A stretch of DNA of 64,000 bases from Psococerastis gibbosa (GCA_963971405.1 OZ020486.1:28543419-28607418); one strand, 5' to 3'; numbered from the stretch's first letter, positions 1-13,041 are shown. Numbers and translations are program-made. The notes: generated from the sequence alone by a model not told the origin.

Positions 1-700
1 TAACAATTAGATAAGTTGCCAGCATGCCCAGCTCCAACACAAAATATTAACTCATCCAGGAATTAGACGCATTAATTATCTCACATTGAAATGAATACAA
101 ATAGGCTTACGAGAATGAACTATAGTATAGTAGAACCTATGTCTTTTGCAGCACCGATGCACAATTAATTAATTAGTAACAAAATAAAAATACAGATTAA
201 CAATTAGATAAGTTGCCAGCATGCCCAGCTCCAACACAAAATATTAACTCATCCAGGAATTAGACGCATTAATTATCTCACATTGAAATGAATACAAATA
301 GGCTTACGAGAATGAACTATAGTATAGTAGAACCTATGTCTTTTGCAGCACCGATGCACAATTAATTAATTAGTAACAAAATAAAAATACAGATTAACAA
401 TTAGATAAGTTGCCAGCATGCCCAGCTCCAACACAAAATATTAACTCATCCAGGAATTAGACGCATTAATTATCTCACATTGAAATGAATACAAATAGGC
501 TTACGAGAATGAACTATAGTATAGTAGAACCTATAGCATTTGCCGGACCGATGCTACCAACATGTTAACAAATTACTGATTAACCATTAGATAAGTTACC
601 ATCATCCCTCACTCAACGCAAATTTTAACTCACCCAGAAATTACACGCATCAGTTATCACACAATGAACCAAATGAGTACAAATAGACTTACGAGAAAAC
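1..700. repeat. 197-bp tandem repeat (satellite-like), four copies
   Basis: Units start at 1, 198 and 395 with a period of 197 bp and near-perfect identity, each opening taacaattagataagttgcc. A fourth, clearly diverged copy runs from about 581 to 700. The first copy starts at the window edge, so the array may extend to the left. Confidence 0.92.
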
Positions 701-3107
701 ATCCGATAAGTAATAAAGGACAAAATTGTTCATTTTTCTTTTTGGGCCTCGCAACATGAAGAAGAAATGATATGAGCGTTTGTTTACAAAGTGCGTTTAT
801 ACTCCTTAGTTAAAACGCAGGAGTAGCTCATCCTTTTGCGTTGGTACTACGCCTGATGCATGTAATATTTAAATTAACATTAAGTCTTGAAAAAAATGGC
901 TTCAATGTGAGGATTACAATATTAAAAAATACAAATATATTAATTTACGAAATCTGCCAATAAAAAGAACTCATGAATACAGTCCGTTACCACAGTATGG
1001 TACACCTTCACGACGTGAAAAATGCACAAGTAAAAGTAAAAACTGGTCAACGAACTTGGGAGTCATAATTCTCAATAGACACACTATCATTGTCGTCAAT
1101 GTCACAATAGGTCATTGTCAAAAAGGGTCACCAGAAGAGATGAGAAAAAACGGGAAGACGGAAAATGTCGTGAAAAGAAAAAAGGGGTTGCAGGTCGAGA
1201 TTTCAAGGCATGATCAAAGGAGCAGAATAGGGGGATTTTGTTGATCCCTTAGGATTCGACGAGCGGACATTGCTTCCAAACTGCTGGAAATGGAATGGTA
1301 GAAAGAGGAAGGGGGGCCGGTGGTGGGGAGTGAAAATATCATAAGTATGTCAGACCACAAAACCTTCTTTCACTTCCACAATAGCTGTCACTTGTCAGCA
1401 GTGCGACTTGCTTTCACGAAATTTTTCTCCAACTTCCCCTGCATTAGCCTCTTGCATAAAGCTTAATAATTGATGGGTCAATATCGCTGAGGAATTGACG
1501 GTTTCCTTGATTTCACTGACAGTTATTGCCATTCCGAAAGTTAAATTGCAATGACTTGTAAGCTTACTTTGTAAATTATAGGTAATGAGAATGTCAGCGA
1601 TATCGAATGTCAGTGATATCGAATGATGTAGTAGCTTTTAATTTTCTGCAGTCTCAGGATTAATAAATTTAATAAAATGATTTTTGATCTATTCTTATGC
1701 CAACTATGGTTACGGTAACAAAGCCCTCCCTTACACTATGAAGGCCCGCTTGCTTTACATGGTCGCCGAAGCTTTACCAGAAATTGTAGAGAGAGTGGGA
1801 CTCGCACCAACAGCCTTTCGGGTCAGAGTCCGCACCACTAACCTACAATACCTCACGTGGTCGTTAACATTCCTCGTTTTGTTTATTTTTCTCTGAACAA
1901 ATATAGAGGTCAACGATATTTTTACGTGGTTCATGCAGAGACCGGGATATTGGTTTGATGGCCAAATATATATAAGTAAGTTGTATGTCGAACAATTTTG
2001 AATTTAATTCGTGTTATGAAAATATTTTTTATATAGAAATAAGAGATTTAAAATACATTTTGTATGTACAGCAGGTACTGTAAATGCAAATATAGGCCAA
2101 CCCAAACAACAATTGAAGACACGAGATACACTAGATGACTATGGTTTGTTTAAAAGTTAAGGTTTTTTTTTTAAAGATTATTCGCATACAAACAATTCAA
2201 TGAATGCAGCCGAATAACCTCTTCAGTCGCCTCTGTAGGTAATACCTGTGTTGAGTTGCGACAGGTCACCGATCGCGTGATGTGTAGAGACTCGCACAAG
2301 TACGAACAAGCTACCACTATGCCATTCAATTGGATTCAAAAGTGGATTCAATATTTTGCGATACAATATAAATAGTATGATATAGTATATGGAACATTTT
2401 GCAGCACCGTGACCGTACTAATAGTATACCAATTTTAATAATGCAAAGGGTATATGTATATCAGGCTACTGCTTACAAATAATATTTTACACAAAAGTAA
2501 GAAATATACGAATAAACACTCGTTTAAACGTTTACATATCAGCCGCTTAATCAATATACTACCTAATATTGCAGGTTATATGGGATTTGGCTGCAATAGG
2601 CAGTGAACACATTTTCTCGTCATTGAGCGAAATGATTGACAGATTTGGTCCAGCAGGCTACATCAAATAACATCAACTGTTGACTATCTTCAGGAGACAT
2701 CATATTGCAACTGACAGTCTGATACTTGATGGTACTCAGACCATTGGCAATCAAGTGTAGGCAATGTTACTTCATGGCATTGAAATGTCTCAGAAATGAA
2801 GCACAGGAGCAGGCAAACAAGTTAGGCAAGGCATTGTTTTAGGTCTGTACTTGAATGCTGAATTGTACCAATATAGAAGAAAACGTGTATTAATATACAG
2901 AGAACAATAACTAAACCTTAATTAACATTAGGAACTATATACCGCTGATATAACTGTCTACGAACGCAACCCAAAGAATTATAGGAATCCTACAAAAGAA
3001 TAAATTGCAGTATTACTAGCAAAATGATACCACGAACTTCAGAGTGATGGGAAGTTCAATGCAAACTACAATAGTAGCCGTTTTAAAAACACCGAAAAAG
3101 TGAAATT
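701..3107. other. Intergenic, left of P1
   Basis: Apart from repeat A at 2170-2335, I see no gene. The frame at 1684-1896 has no recognisable product, no intron signals and no paralogue in the window. Confidence 0.5.
2170..2335 (+). repeat. Dispersed repeat A, copy 1
   Basis: About 150 bp with the marker strings aataacctcttcagtcgcct and gagactcgcacaagtac. Other copies: 16440-16615 (-), 18530-18680 (-), 47620-47770 (+), 52200-52350 (+), 62070-62215 (+), partial 11825-11880 (-). Probably a SINE or MITE family; no coding content. Confidence 0.78.
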
Positions 3108-4734
3108 TCAAAAGAAATCAACAGGGATAGCCCTAAGGGCGGCGGGTCGTCTCGCATTGAGGGGGATCAGGCCCAACGACAAGGGTTTTGCTTCATAGGG
3201 AATCCTTTCTATCACGGGTCTGTACGTTTTTTTGAGAAACCTGTGGATTTTCGGGACAGAGATGACACGCTGATAGACTTGGGGTTTCATAATGGTCTTG
3301 TAGCAAATGCATTTGTGGGCGAGCACTCTGGGGGCCGGTATCGGCGGGGGCCGCAAGGCTTTCAGCGGCGCCTGCAGGGCCTTCAGTGTGAGGGTGGGGG
3401 CGATTAATGGCGGGGGGAGGCGAGGGCGGGGGCCCGTGTTGTCCAGCACGACGGGGTACTCTCGGGGGTCATACCGCTCGTGGCAGCCCTGCAATATACA
3501 TGTTACACAATTTTATTGAATGCACAAGACGAGAATAGAGACAGTTTATTTTTGCGCCAGCATACAGCAATAATATATAATAATGTTCTGAAGGGCTTTT
3601 TATTGACCTAGGCCCACTAATAGAGAGTGGCCCATTGGTCCGTCAACCTTGCCCAATGCCAACGAACCCATGACAGTAATTTCTCGAACTACTTATGTAA
3701 AAATGAAAGCCGCAATGCCATAAAAACACAACCCGGGGATAACATTTTCCCCGAACTGAACAGGAAAAACTGTGTGTATCACAGATTAATGCTATACCTT
3801 AAAGACATGACACAAAAACCCAATGAGAGTCTAAGTTTTTACTTGTTTAGATAGGTAACCAACACGTCGTACCGCACACGGGCCATTGCCTTGCTCATTG
3901 TTAAAATTAACTTTGTATAGTTTTACGGATAAAATTAAATTAAAAATTTTAAATAAATAAATTAATGAGAATTTTTAATTTAATTTTATTCGTAAAACTA
4001 TACAAAGTTAATTTTAACAATGAGTGACAGCAAGTTTTACAAAGTTACTAAGGGGACTAAATTAAAAATTTTAAATAAATAAATTAATGAGAATTTTTAA
4101 TTTAATTTTATTCGTAAAACTATACAAAGTTAATTTTAACAATGAGTGACAGCAAGTTTTACAAAGTTACTAAGGGGACTATTATGTTCATTGCCTTGCT
4201 GTATTTAAAAAAAAAAAGTCTGAGGACTATTAGAAGATCCTCTCTCGTCCACTGGAGTACGATATATGGGAATAGTATATGGGATTTTGTTCCGTAACAA
4301 GTCCGGCAGACGCGTTTCCCCTTACAGGTATTCATTAGGGTTTGGTGAACTCAGACAAGGCAGATTTTTTTTCCTTTTACGTCGAACCTCGATCTTCCGT
4401 TTCATAGTCAAGTTCTCTACCAACTGGACTATTCCTGACATAATCTCATACCTTAAGCAACCCTCAATCTTTATTCATCAAGTAGACTAGCAACATCAGT
4501 AATTGCAATATCAAGCAGAGCTAAGTCATCATAACTTCTCCGGAAAACAATGTTAAGTAAGAATTTAGCTGCCAAATGAACTGTGAAATGCTTTTAGGAC
4601 GATTGGAGAAAGGGAAAGAAGAAGGGCTAAAATGTAAGAAGTAACAAATGACTTACAAAACTTGTTCGAGGTACAGGCGAGGCGAGGGCTAGCTGGAGTG
4701 CAGCCAACCAGAGAACGCAGTGCATCTCGCCCAT
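3108..4734 (-). CDS. P1: secreted KPQ-domain protein (152 aa, two exons)
   Basis: Exon 1 is 4734-4657 (26 codons) and exon 2 is 3488-3108, joined in phase 0 by a GT-AG intron (donor gtaagt, acceptor ttgcag). The first ATG gives MGEMHCVLWLAALQLALASP, a signal peptide; the second ATG at 4725 would also work. The mature part carries LDNTGP (precursor residues about 41-46), a proline-rich linker, then the KPQ domain at about 80-128 with KCICYKT, KPQVYQRVISVP and a closing ERIPYEAKP. The final Cys of the domain is missing; a short Arg/Ala/Leu tail replaces it. It is closest to P14 and P16 in the KKTYRPVIERIPY block. A TATA box lies 42 bp upstream of the ATG. The 1.2-kb intron contains a large palindrome. 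Function unknown; probably a structural secreted protein. Confidence 0.85.
3894..4024. repeat. Large palindrome, 55-bp arms, in the P1 intron
   Basis: Arms 3894-3948 and 3970-4024 are inverted copies (ctcattgttaaaattaac paired with its complement) around a 21-bp AT-rich loop. The hairpin lies in the intron of P1 and would form in its transcript. Confidence 0.85.
3935..4180. repeat. 122-bp tandem duplication next to the palindrome
   Basis: Two copies with a 122-bp period, each containing the loop, the right arm and gtgacagcaagttttacaaa; the second copy starts at about 4059. Confidence 0.85.
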
Positions 4735-4775
4735 CACTTTTCCACTATTGTAAAACCGTAACATGTAGCTTCAGC

Positions 4776-4783
4776 TATTTATA
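4776..4783 (-). promoter_or_regulatory. TATA box of P1
   Basis: TATAAATA on the minus strand, 42 bp upstream of the P1 ATG. Confidence 0.7.
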
Positions 4784-5471
4784 CTTTCTCAGCATACATA
4801 ATGCTCTATCTCGAAAATTTATTTGATACTGAAGATAATTGATTTGATGTGAGATAATCTACCTGTTGACCTGGTAGAGTTCGTTGCTTTATATTTTATG
4901 TAACACATTCTTTAGATTGAAATACATGATTATGAGGATGTTCGATTATATAGACATGCCCGAGAATTATTGCGAACTCCATTGTCTGTTATTAAGATTT
5001 TCAGCAACGTACTGGCTCAGTAAGTAGGTAATTGGATAAATGACAGGGGTTATACAAAGAAGGAATGCCCCTGTCTCTTCATTCTCCCTTAGCACCTTAA
5101 ACCTTTCAATCAACCTTGAAAAAATACTTCATGTTATATTAAATTGCTCTCATTAAGTGTATATCTAATAATAGTCAGGCGAAGGTGAAAACCATTTTTC
5201 TGATCAGGCTAGGCTCTATTCGTGCTGTTTGTTGTTTTTATGCACCTATGTTTAGTTAATTCATTGACGATAGCTCACAAACAACTATTAATCCCGGAGT
5301 TGTACTGTACGTATTTTAGATTGATTGCCCTTGCTACTTGGAAAAGAACCGGTCCGAGTTTACTCGAACATGCTTTCCAATTTATCAACATTAGTAGATA
5401 GAGAATATGAGTAATTTCATGGTAAATAGTTTTCCCAGTGCTTAACTGCTTAACTACCCAGATACCAGTCA

Positions 5472-5711
5472 GTGCCAGAATTTAGGTTAACTACGGGACA
5501 TGACTACCTTCAAAAACATCTTCACCGTATAGGTGTAGCAGCAGACCCTTTCCGTCCTTTATGCGACACCCGGAAAGAGATGGACGGAAAACACCTTAAG
5601 ACGTGCCCGGCTCTCGTCAATAGCAGAGGTTCACCAGATAATGTGTTGTATTGGGCTGCAAGAAATCTGATGGCGGAAGCCTAATGCTATGGTGTAATTA
5701 AAAAAAAAAAA
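5472..5711 (+). pseudogene. 3' end of a non-LTR retrotransposon (reverse-transcriptase C terminus) with poly(A) tail
   Basis: The frame reads FRLTTGHDYLQKHLHRIGVA, DPFRPLCDTRKEMDGKHLKT, CPAL, which is the zinc-knuckle-like C-terminal segment typical of insect jockey/CR1-type LINE proteins. It ends at 5684, and an A-run follows at 5700-5711. It is 5'-truncated, as most LINE insertions are. Confidence 0.75.
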
Positions 5712-5767
5712 GAGTACTCGCCATCTCATCCCTCAAATCAGTGTGGGAAGAAGTACATCCCTAAGAC

Positions 5768-6159
5768 CAGGGGCGTAGCTACTGCCGTATCAGCCGTATC
5801 AATTATCCGGGGCCCCTGGGCCAAGGGGGCCCCCGACGTGCAAAAATTAATTAAAACTTCCCAAATTTTTCTGACGCCTGTCGGACCTGTCACTATTGTC
5901 CATAGAGGCAGAAACTTTAGAAACACTAAGACATCATCACCTATAAATGATTTAATAAATCAGTTTGCCGAAAAAAAAGCAAGGAGGGTGTATATTTAAT
6001 TTGAATGGTTTGTAAACATTTTGGAAAAAGTGACAGATAGATAATTATGATGAATAAATATTTCTTTTAATTTTATGCAAACATTTTTTTCTTTTGTTTT
6101 TTCTTTACCATTTATAACGGACTCAAATTTTTTTACGACCACGGCACGCTACGCCACTG
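5768..6159. mobile_element. hAT-like MITE (392 bp)
   Basis: Flanked by the exact 8-bp duplication CCTAAGAC (5760-5767 and 6160-6167). Termini are inverted and similar: CAGGGGCGTAGC at the left, CAGTGGCGTAGC (complement) at the right. There is no transposase frame; 8-bp duplications and CAG-starting ends are characteristic of hAT elements. Confidence 0.85.
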
Positions 6160-6599
6160 CCTAAGACCCTAACGTGCGACATTGAATGTGGAATCAAATC
6201 ATGAGAATTTCTAGGTTGGCCCAGACTCCCAATATTTATGTGTCATAATTAATACCCAAAGAATAAGCATGAGAGGTTTCACAAAATTCAGAATTTCATA
6301 TATTGTCTCCAAAGAACGCAGGCTATGATTGCTTGTCAACAAGTGACATTGCACGACGCATGAAGAAACCATTCGTAGTAAAACAGGTTTCAAGACAATT
6401 TGCCGATGTAAATGTGACAGGAAAGGCTTATGTCAAAGAAATGAAAGAACAATTTTCGTTAAGGAGAATGCTTGCGCCCAACCAATCAGATCACCTTTTA
6501 GTCTTTTTTTTTGCTTTCATGAGAGAAAAAATACCACCAGAAAATTAAAGAAATTTTCCCATTCATGAGATTCTAATGAGTGGTTTGGCGGCAATTCGA

Positions 6600-6710
6600 G
6601 TTACAGACAGATCGACATTTCGTAAGAACCACATTTTTGTGTTCCTAGGACCTCAAAACTACCACGCTGCTTTCCTTATACTAACGTATAAATAGGAAAG
6701 AAATGAGCAA
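6600..6710 (+). repeat. Dispersed repeat B, 3' part
   Basis: Contains cagacagatcgacatttcgt and ctgctttccttatactaacg. Confidence 0.7.
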
Positions 6711-6919
6711 CAACTGGTCACGTGACCAGCGACGCAACCAGTGAATTGACCTAGTCTAGGGGCCATAAATAAGCCGCTCAAAAATAATGATATCAGATAT
6801 TACCGCACAAGAAACACATACTAACATAAGGTAATAAAATGATTTTAAACATATCTAGAGTACCCGCAGTCTTTCCGAATGCATATCTTTAGCACATCAG
6901 AGTCCTACACTTCCTACAT

Positions 6920-7035
6920 TTTCTGGCCATGCTTCGGAGGGCATGTAAAGCAGGCGGTCCCAGGCCTTCCTAGTTGAGTGTAAGAGAGGGCTTTATAGCC
7001 CTAACTCCGCTAGGTTTGCTTAGTAATAGAACAAA
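6920..7035 (+). repeat. Dispersed repeat C
   Basis: Marker strings ttctggccatgcttcggagg and ggccttcctagttgagtgta. Other copies are at 13998-14066 (in the P3 intron) and 33598-33672, same orientation. Confidence 0.75.
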
Positions 7036-7189
7036 AAAAGTCCTTACTTATTTATTTATTCATCACTCATTATTTTAGGGTAAACTGTAGTATACCTAAA
7101 CAAGTTAGACAGGTGACTGACGTCTTTTTGCTATTTGAAATTCCTGGCCCCGCCCCTGAACAAGCGAAGCCGCTTTTCTAGCCTGGTAA

Positions 7190-7390
7190 CCGTCGAGGGG
7201 TTTTTATACAAGTTCCCCATGCCAACGACCCCATGGATTTTGAGACATTATTGATATTTTTTCTATTTGAAATTTTGGTCATTGGCCAACTGGTTCTTGT
7301 CCTCGATGTCAACCTACATACATCGGCTACAAGCAATAATGAACACGCTGAGACAAGCTTATACCATTGACACAATATAAAAGGCGTTAG
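7190..7390 (+). repeat. Dispersed repeat D
   Basis: Marker strings ccaacgaccccatggatttt and accattgacacaat. Other copies: 24205-24365 (+, in the P7 intron), 16030-16195 (-), 22940-23100 (-), and a short match near 3640. Confidence 0.7.
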
Positions 7391-8521
7391 CGTGACTCAG
7401 CCATGTTCGGGTAAGAGTCAGGGTATAAGCTACAATTATTTATTTTGCAATGTTGCTATTGTATGGTATTATATGGAATTCGGAACATGATTCCTTTTAA
7501 AGCACAAATCCAGTTCCTTTCGAGAGCGTAACTCTGGATAAAAATAATAGTTCTTCTTGACTAGACGCAGTGGGGGAAAACAAAAACAAGCACCGTGGTT
7601 AGAGCATTGATTCTAATATTATTATTATGACAAAGAAAATGGTGAGCTTTTGTCGGGAGACTTCGCCATAGCAAGAATCATCCGGTAGTCGAAGTCAGAT
7701 TGCAGTAAGACCCAATATTTCGATACTACTGAAGATGTTGGAATAAACGTAAAATTGTAGGTTAGGTTTTACAAAAGGTCATCGAGAGCTTTTAATGTTT
7801 GAGCGAACGAACAAGAATTCTTCCTTCACTTTGATGAAGAAAAACTTTAGATGGTGGCTGGACAGTTGGCAGGAGCATGTGCGGGTCTTTGCCCCAACCA
7901 TTTGCAGACGTTTAGGAGAAGATCTCTTGGCAATATTTTCCTTTTTGCTAAACGGCTGATTCAAGGTGTAAAGATCTTAGCTGGTGGTAACGTAAGATTA
8001 GTGACAAACATATTAATAGAATTTGTTTCAGGTGGGTTCGTCTGAAAAGTTGCGGATCATTACCCCCCCCCCCCTTACCTTAACTATTAGTGTGCTCCGT
8101 CTGTCTGTATATCAATTTCGATTCAACTCGACTCTTTTGTGCGTTGTATCCCTTCCAGGTCTGCCATTACCCACTACTGTACTAACCCCCACGGTGTTAT
8201 TCGGAGTACATCAATAACTGCTGCTTTTGTACTATGTACGTCATGCTGGGCACTGGTCATTTGACTAGCCTCGCTAGCAGGGGCCGCATCCAGTTCATTG
8301 CCTAAGGCATGAAGAAATGTAGCAGTTAAGCCATTCGAAATTTCAACCAGTGCAATATAAACATTCATTATCTTCTGTCTTAAATGGTAGTCAATAGTAA
8401 AAACGCATGTTTGGAATTAATAGTTTAATTAATATATTAATAATAATATTATAGAACTGGGTTGAACAGGTGTAACAAGAACATTGAATTTATCAAACAT
8501 CAACAAAATATGCTCACTAGA

Positions 8522-9852
8522 TTAGCAAGAGAACGCAAAAGGCAGGCAGGGAGGGGGTGGGGGAGGAAGGCACCCACATGGAGGGGGAGGAGGGGGTGGA
8601 AGGCACGCACAGGGAGGGGGAGGGGGTGGAAGGCACGCACAGGGAGGAGGAGGAGGGGGAAGGCACCCACAGGGAGGAGGAGGGGGAAGGCACCCACAGG
8701 GAGGGGGAGGTGGAAGGCACGCGCCAGGAGGGGGAAGAGGAAGACCACTACCGTAGAGAAGGGAACTGGGGAGTGCTGAAGGGGCAGGCAAGAAGGTAAC
8801 AGGTCCTTCGGGGCCGGAGCACCGGGGTTTGGCGGTGTAAGCGATATTCTCGAGGACGGGAGCAACCGACTTCTTCAGGAAGCGTGCAACTGATGGCACG
8901 TGGATGAGACGCTGGTACACTTGGGGCTTAACAACTGCCTTGCTGACGACGCACTTGTGAGCAATAAGCTGAGGAGCGGGGATAGCGGGCGCAGGCAGGG
9001 GAATCACAGGCGATTCCGGGCCTGGAATTGTTATTGAAGGAGCTTGATATACGTAGATTGGTCCAGGAGGAGGGCCGCAGCCTGGCAGGATAGGTCCAGA
9101 CAGAGCTGCTGGAGGCAGGCTCACTGGAGGGGCGGCAGGGGGAGGCAAGGCCAGGGCGGCAGCGAGGGCATCGTACGGGGATGGCGGTGGAATGCATTGC
9201 TGTAAATGATAATAGGTCCTAGTTTATATTTGCGTCATAATTATGGCACAACAATTATGGGCACTAAACTAAACAACGGTAAAACAATTGAAGTACCTGG
9301 TGGAAAACTGGTGCATACAATGTACGATATTTTTGATGCGTTATTCTTTTTTTCATTGAAATAATAAATCGAACTTCATAAGTTCTTCAGTGATTCGAAC
9401 TAATGCGAATTGCAATGAACATAGAACTTTGAGCCCTTTTAAACTAGCAAAACTTGAACTTAGGCTTACCTGTATCTTCTATATACTACTGTAGTTATAT
9501 CATTCATTGCAAGTTTTTTTAATAACAATTGTACTATGCTATACTAATATACTTTACAGGAAAAGAAAAATATTTTCCTTGTGTAGCCAAAATTAGGAAA
9601 ACAATTAAATAACCAACTATTATAAGAACACCGTTCTACCCCGTAGTAAAAAATGGCAGTGTTTTTTATGCACATTTTTTTGTAAAATTTCATTCGAACG
9701 GCATTTTCAATTATTATGATTTAAACAAATATAATTACCTGGGGAGGGAGTGGGGGGAGTAGAGGAGCCCCACATCCACATCCACATGACAGGCACCCGT
9801 TTGCAACAGCAACTCCCGCCAAAATGAAAAAACTTAGACTTTTCAAAAACAT
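8522..9852 (-). CDS. P2: secreted KPQ-domain protein with poly-Pro/Cys tail (263 aa)
   Basis: Exon 1 is 9852-9739 (38 codons) and exon 2 is 9199-8522, phase 0. Exon 1 encodes a signal peptide (MFLKSLSFFILAGVAVANG) and a CGCGCG segment. Exon 2 starts QCIPPPSPYDALAAA and runs through a CGPPPGP motif to the KPQ domain at about 116-165 (KPQVYQRLIHVP, FLKKS, NIAYTAKPRC). Only one Cys of the usual C-x-C remains (KCVVSKAV). The tail (about 166-263) is runs of 5-8 prolines broken by CGCL or CACL. P12 is its paralogue in the opposite orientation 33 kb away, with similar domain, tail and 3' flank. The proline runs create long antisense frames that are not genes. Function unknown. Confidence 0.88.
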
Positions 9853-9909
9853 GGTTGTGATTGTTTGAACAACCGCTGAAGAGTATGGTAAAGTATTATT
9901 GCCAGGAGA

Positions 9910-9916
9910 TTTTATA
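9910..9916 (-). promoter_or_regulatory. TATA box of P2
   Basis: TATAAAA on the minus strand, 58 bp upstream of the P2 ATG. Confidence 0.7.
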
Positions 9917-11187
9917 CTAATTATCTGCCGTTTACATCCAAAATAATTAAGGTTCGTACAGGTTCAAACGTGATTTACTATAACATTGAACTGTATACAT
10001 TCTGGAAAGGTCAACAGGTGCACGTATCTATACGATATTCACTTAGCTATCATTGTTGATTCATTCATTTCATATAGTAGGAATGAAAAGTATTATTTAA
10101 ATAATACTAGGCACAATTATGAGCGTTAGACAATAGCGTTCGACTTCGTAGATTGTATTGTTACTATTGTAGAAGTACGAAATACAATAACTTTGTAGCT
10201 ATTGTGCCTATCACAAATTACGATCATAATACATTTTTCAGCAAGCTATTTTTTGAGTGATTATATTCGAATGAGAAATTTTAATCTCTATAGTTCCCCA
10301 TTATTGGACTACTGCAAGTAAATTTTCTAATTGAGGCGTATAGGATCCAAAGCGTACAACTGCAGTCAAACTTATTTTGAGTAAACGCACTTGAAATTAA
10401 GAAACTTTAACCTTTTTCATTGATGAACTGATTTTCAAATGTATTTCACTCAGGAACTGAGCATGCTACAGTTATACTGATTGGCCTCTAAAATTGATAA
10501 GTGCTACAGGAAGACCATAATGGTGCAGTTATCTCAAAATTAAAGAAAAATGAAGTTATACGCTTTGGCTTCTATACGCCACAATTGGGAACATTTATTC
10601 CTCTATCGTAGCTCACACTGCTTTGGCATCAAATCTGACAAAGTTTCTGCCCGTACTCCAGCTCGCATGTACGAAATGGGCGTCCGTAATAACTTTTTGA
10701 ATTTGATTTTTCACTACCGACAGTTATTACTCTGAAAGAAAGAAATCTGAGGAAATGGAAAATAACACACAGTAGTGTATGCAGAAATGACTTATTGAAG
10801 TGAATAAATAATGAAACTCACCCCAGGTGAACCTGTTGCAGAGCACTCTCATAGTAACGAATCCGGATTTCTTACCTAGAAAAAAGCAATAATCTGTTAA
10901 TACAGTATATTACAAGTAAATTTGCATGGGTTAATTGTCTGCCAAAAGGCAAACATGGAAAATAAAGACAATTTTCTATCTTTCTATCATACGGTATATA
11001 CCATATGGGTACCGGAATAAAATTTCAGTCCGGAAAATTAATTATATTTACATGAAAAAAAGCATGTATCATACATGGTAAACGTAAATTACAGTTAACA
11101 ATCGCTTATTTGAGGCGGGGGGGGGGGGGGAATAAATTTACTTTCCAATTTAATTTATTATTTTCAAAAACTTGGTGGCACAGAAGA

Positions 11188-11716
11188 CAGTGGTGTAACA
11201 GGGGCGGGGCGGTTCGCTCCGGGCGTCACATTGCTTAGGGGCACCAAATTGGACAAGAAGATCAACATGCATATTTTATAACATAAAATTAAAAAATATA
11301 GCAATTATTTGGATTTCACTGTGGAATGGGGGTTTATATTGTATTTTTACTTTTTTATTATTATTTAAATAAGCAGCAGGCTACCTGCAATAAAGCACAA
11401 AAGCTGGTCTATTATAAACTTTTGATACGCCTGGCTTGTTTTCAGTTGTATTCTTCACCTAAACCTAAACGTTACTGAATCAAAATACATAAAATCCCAC
11501 TCTTTCGGGCCTATTTTCTTACAATATTCCCCCGAACCCTTGGACTTCAGCGCAAAGGACATTAAGGTCAGACCCCTTATTTGAAAGCTGTGTACGTCCA
11601 TGAGAACGACATCCTTATTTTTCTACATTTTTATGAAAATGATGGGGGGGGGGCGCCAAATTTACACCGCCCTCTTTGAAAACCTATCGTTAAGCCACGG
11701 CCTGTCAACCTTTCAT
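11188..11716. mobile_element. Degenerate hAT-like element (possible)
   Basis: The left edge reads CAGTGGTGTAACAGGGGCGG and the right edge, read inward, CAGGCCGTGGCTTAACG, similar to hAT-MITE ends; the inside has ggggcaccaaattgg and gggcgccaaattt near the two ends in inverted style. No matching 8-bp duplication was found, so the boundaries are unsure. Confidence 0.4.
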
Positions 11717-12046
11717 TGGTAAAGAGCTTATTTCTGACGACAGAAATCGACAGTACCATGCCCACCAACAAATCAACATGAAACTTATGCAAATTTCATT
11801 ATTGAATCCTGGGGTTGCGCTGAGCAGTGATGAGGTTATTCGGATACATTAAATTGTTCGAATGCAATTAGTCTTTAAAAAAAAACATATTATACATTGG
11901 CCTACATAACGCATAGAAAAATTGGTTGGTTTTTGTTCCAATCAATGAATATTTGGAAATAATACCAGTTTGAATCGACACCTCACCCAAACACAACAAA
12001 ATTAAGAGATGCTACCATCAAGTAAATCCCTAAATTCTAGCTGATT

Positions 12047-12105
12047 AGTGGAACCCAACGCATACTGCACTCCGTTCTAAGTATTTGTTAAGAGCGGGTT
12101 CCACT
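12047..12105. repeat. Short hairpin
   Basis: AGTGGAACCC at 12047-12056 and its exact complement GGGTTCCACT at 12096-12105, 39-bp spacer. Confidence 0.6.
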
Positions 12106-13041
12106 TAGGACTTACCATAAGAAAATTCACACTTGGTAGGAGTGGCTTTAAGCCCACCATCGCTTGAAACGTCTCTGCAAGGCTCATGTATGCCTAGCTA
12201 TGACTTTCGAGCGACCCTAAGCAGGTTTACCTTAATGGAAGGATTCTTAAGCATGTATTTTTAAATTGATTTTTATAACATAATTTGTAATAACCAGAAT
12301 ACGCCATATTTCAATTATGAAAAGTCCCACGAGAGTGCAGCAGCAAGCAATGAATTAGATTCGGTAGGATGCGCAAACTGTGACCTGATTCTTAATTGCC
12401 ACCGAGGGTATACAGATATATCTCACCATGCACCCATTATCACAATTTATTGGTTTACTTTACAAATTTTTTACATGAATATTGGCCATAGTCTTTTATT
12501 AAGTTAGTTTGTATGCTGGCTTAGGCTGTAGGGTAGCAATGTTTTGCATATGGAGCGTAGATACCTAATGTCAAAGATAGATTGCGCGTAGTTCCTAGAG
12601 TCTATGGTAAGCAGGGTCCCTTTTATTATTATTATTCATATTGTGGAAAGGTTCGTCAAAAGCGACAACTGATGTTAATTAACATTTAGCCAACCATTTA
12701 TGGACGCAGCTTTATAATACATGATTTCACTTTTTATGCATACATAAGAGTAAATCGAGGGTTTGAAGCTATAAAAGCTTACAGTACATACAGTATGTAT
12801 TTTAGATCAATTTCTAGGCTAATTTTGAAAATCATGAGTTGACTGGCTCATATTCTTCTAGAAATTTGGTTTATTACATTTCAGCACTGTGAAGGACATG
12901 TACAATCTTATTTATGACTGATACGTCTCTTTCTCTCTCACTGCACTATTGTCAATATTATATTGCTCACTGTAAGGACAGCTGGGTACTCTCAATTAGC
13001 AGCATGCAAATCTCAAATAAAAAAATTGTTCAAAAAAATAA

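Larger units (their letters stand above)
4735..8521. other. Intergenic P1-P2, transposon-rich
   Basis: Holds a LINE 3' end, a hAT-like MITE and copies of repeats B, C and D. The frame at 6303-6548 (81 codons) shows no family resemblance. About 7400-8460 has nothing I can name. Confidence 0.5.

Noticed and set aside
8462-9197. Several long open frames on both strands over P2 (105, 121, 89 and 80 codons)
   Set aside because: They are shadows of the proline/cysteine codon repeats of P2; they lack signal peptides and splice context.
10550-10735. 61-codon frame starting MKLYALASIR
   Set aside because: No signal peptide or family resemblance, and no intron signals in keeping with the cluster.
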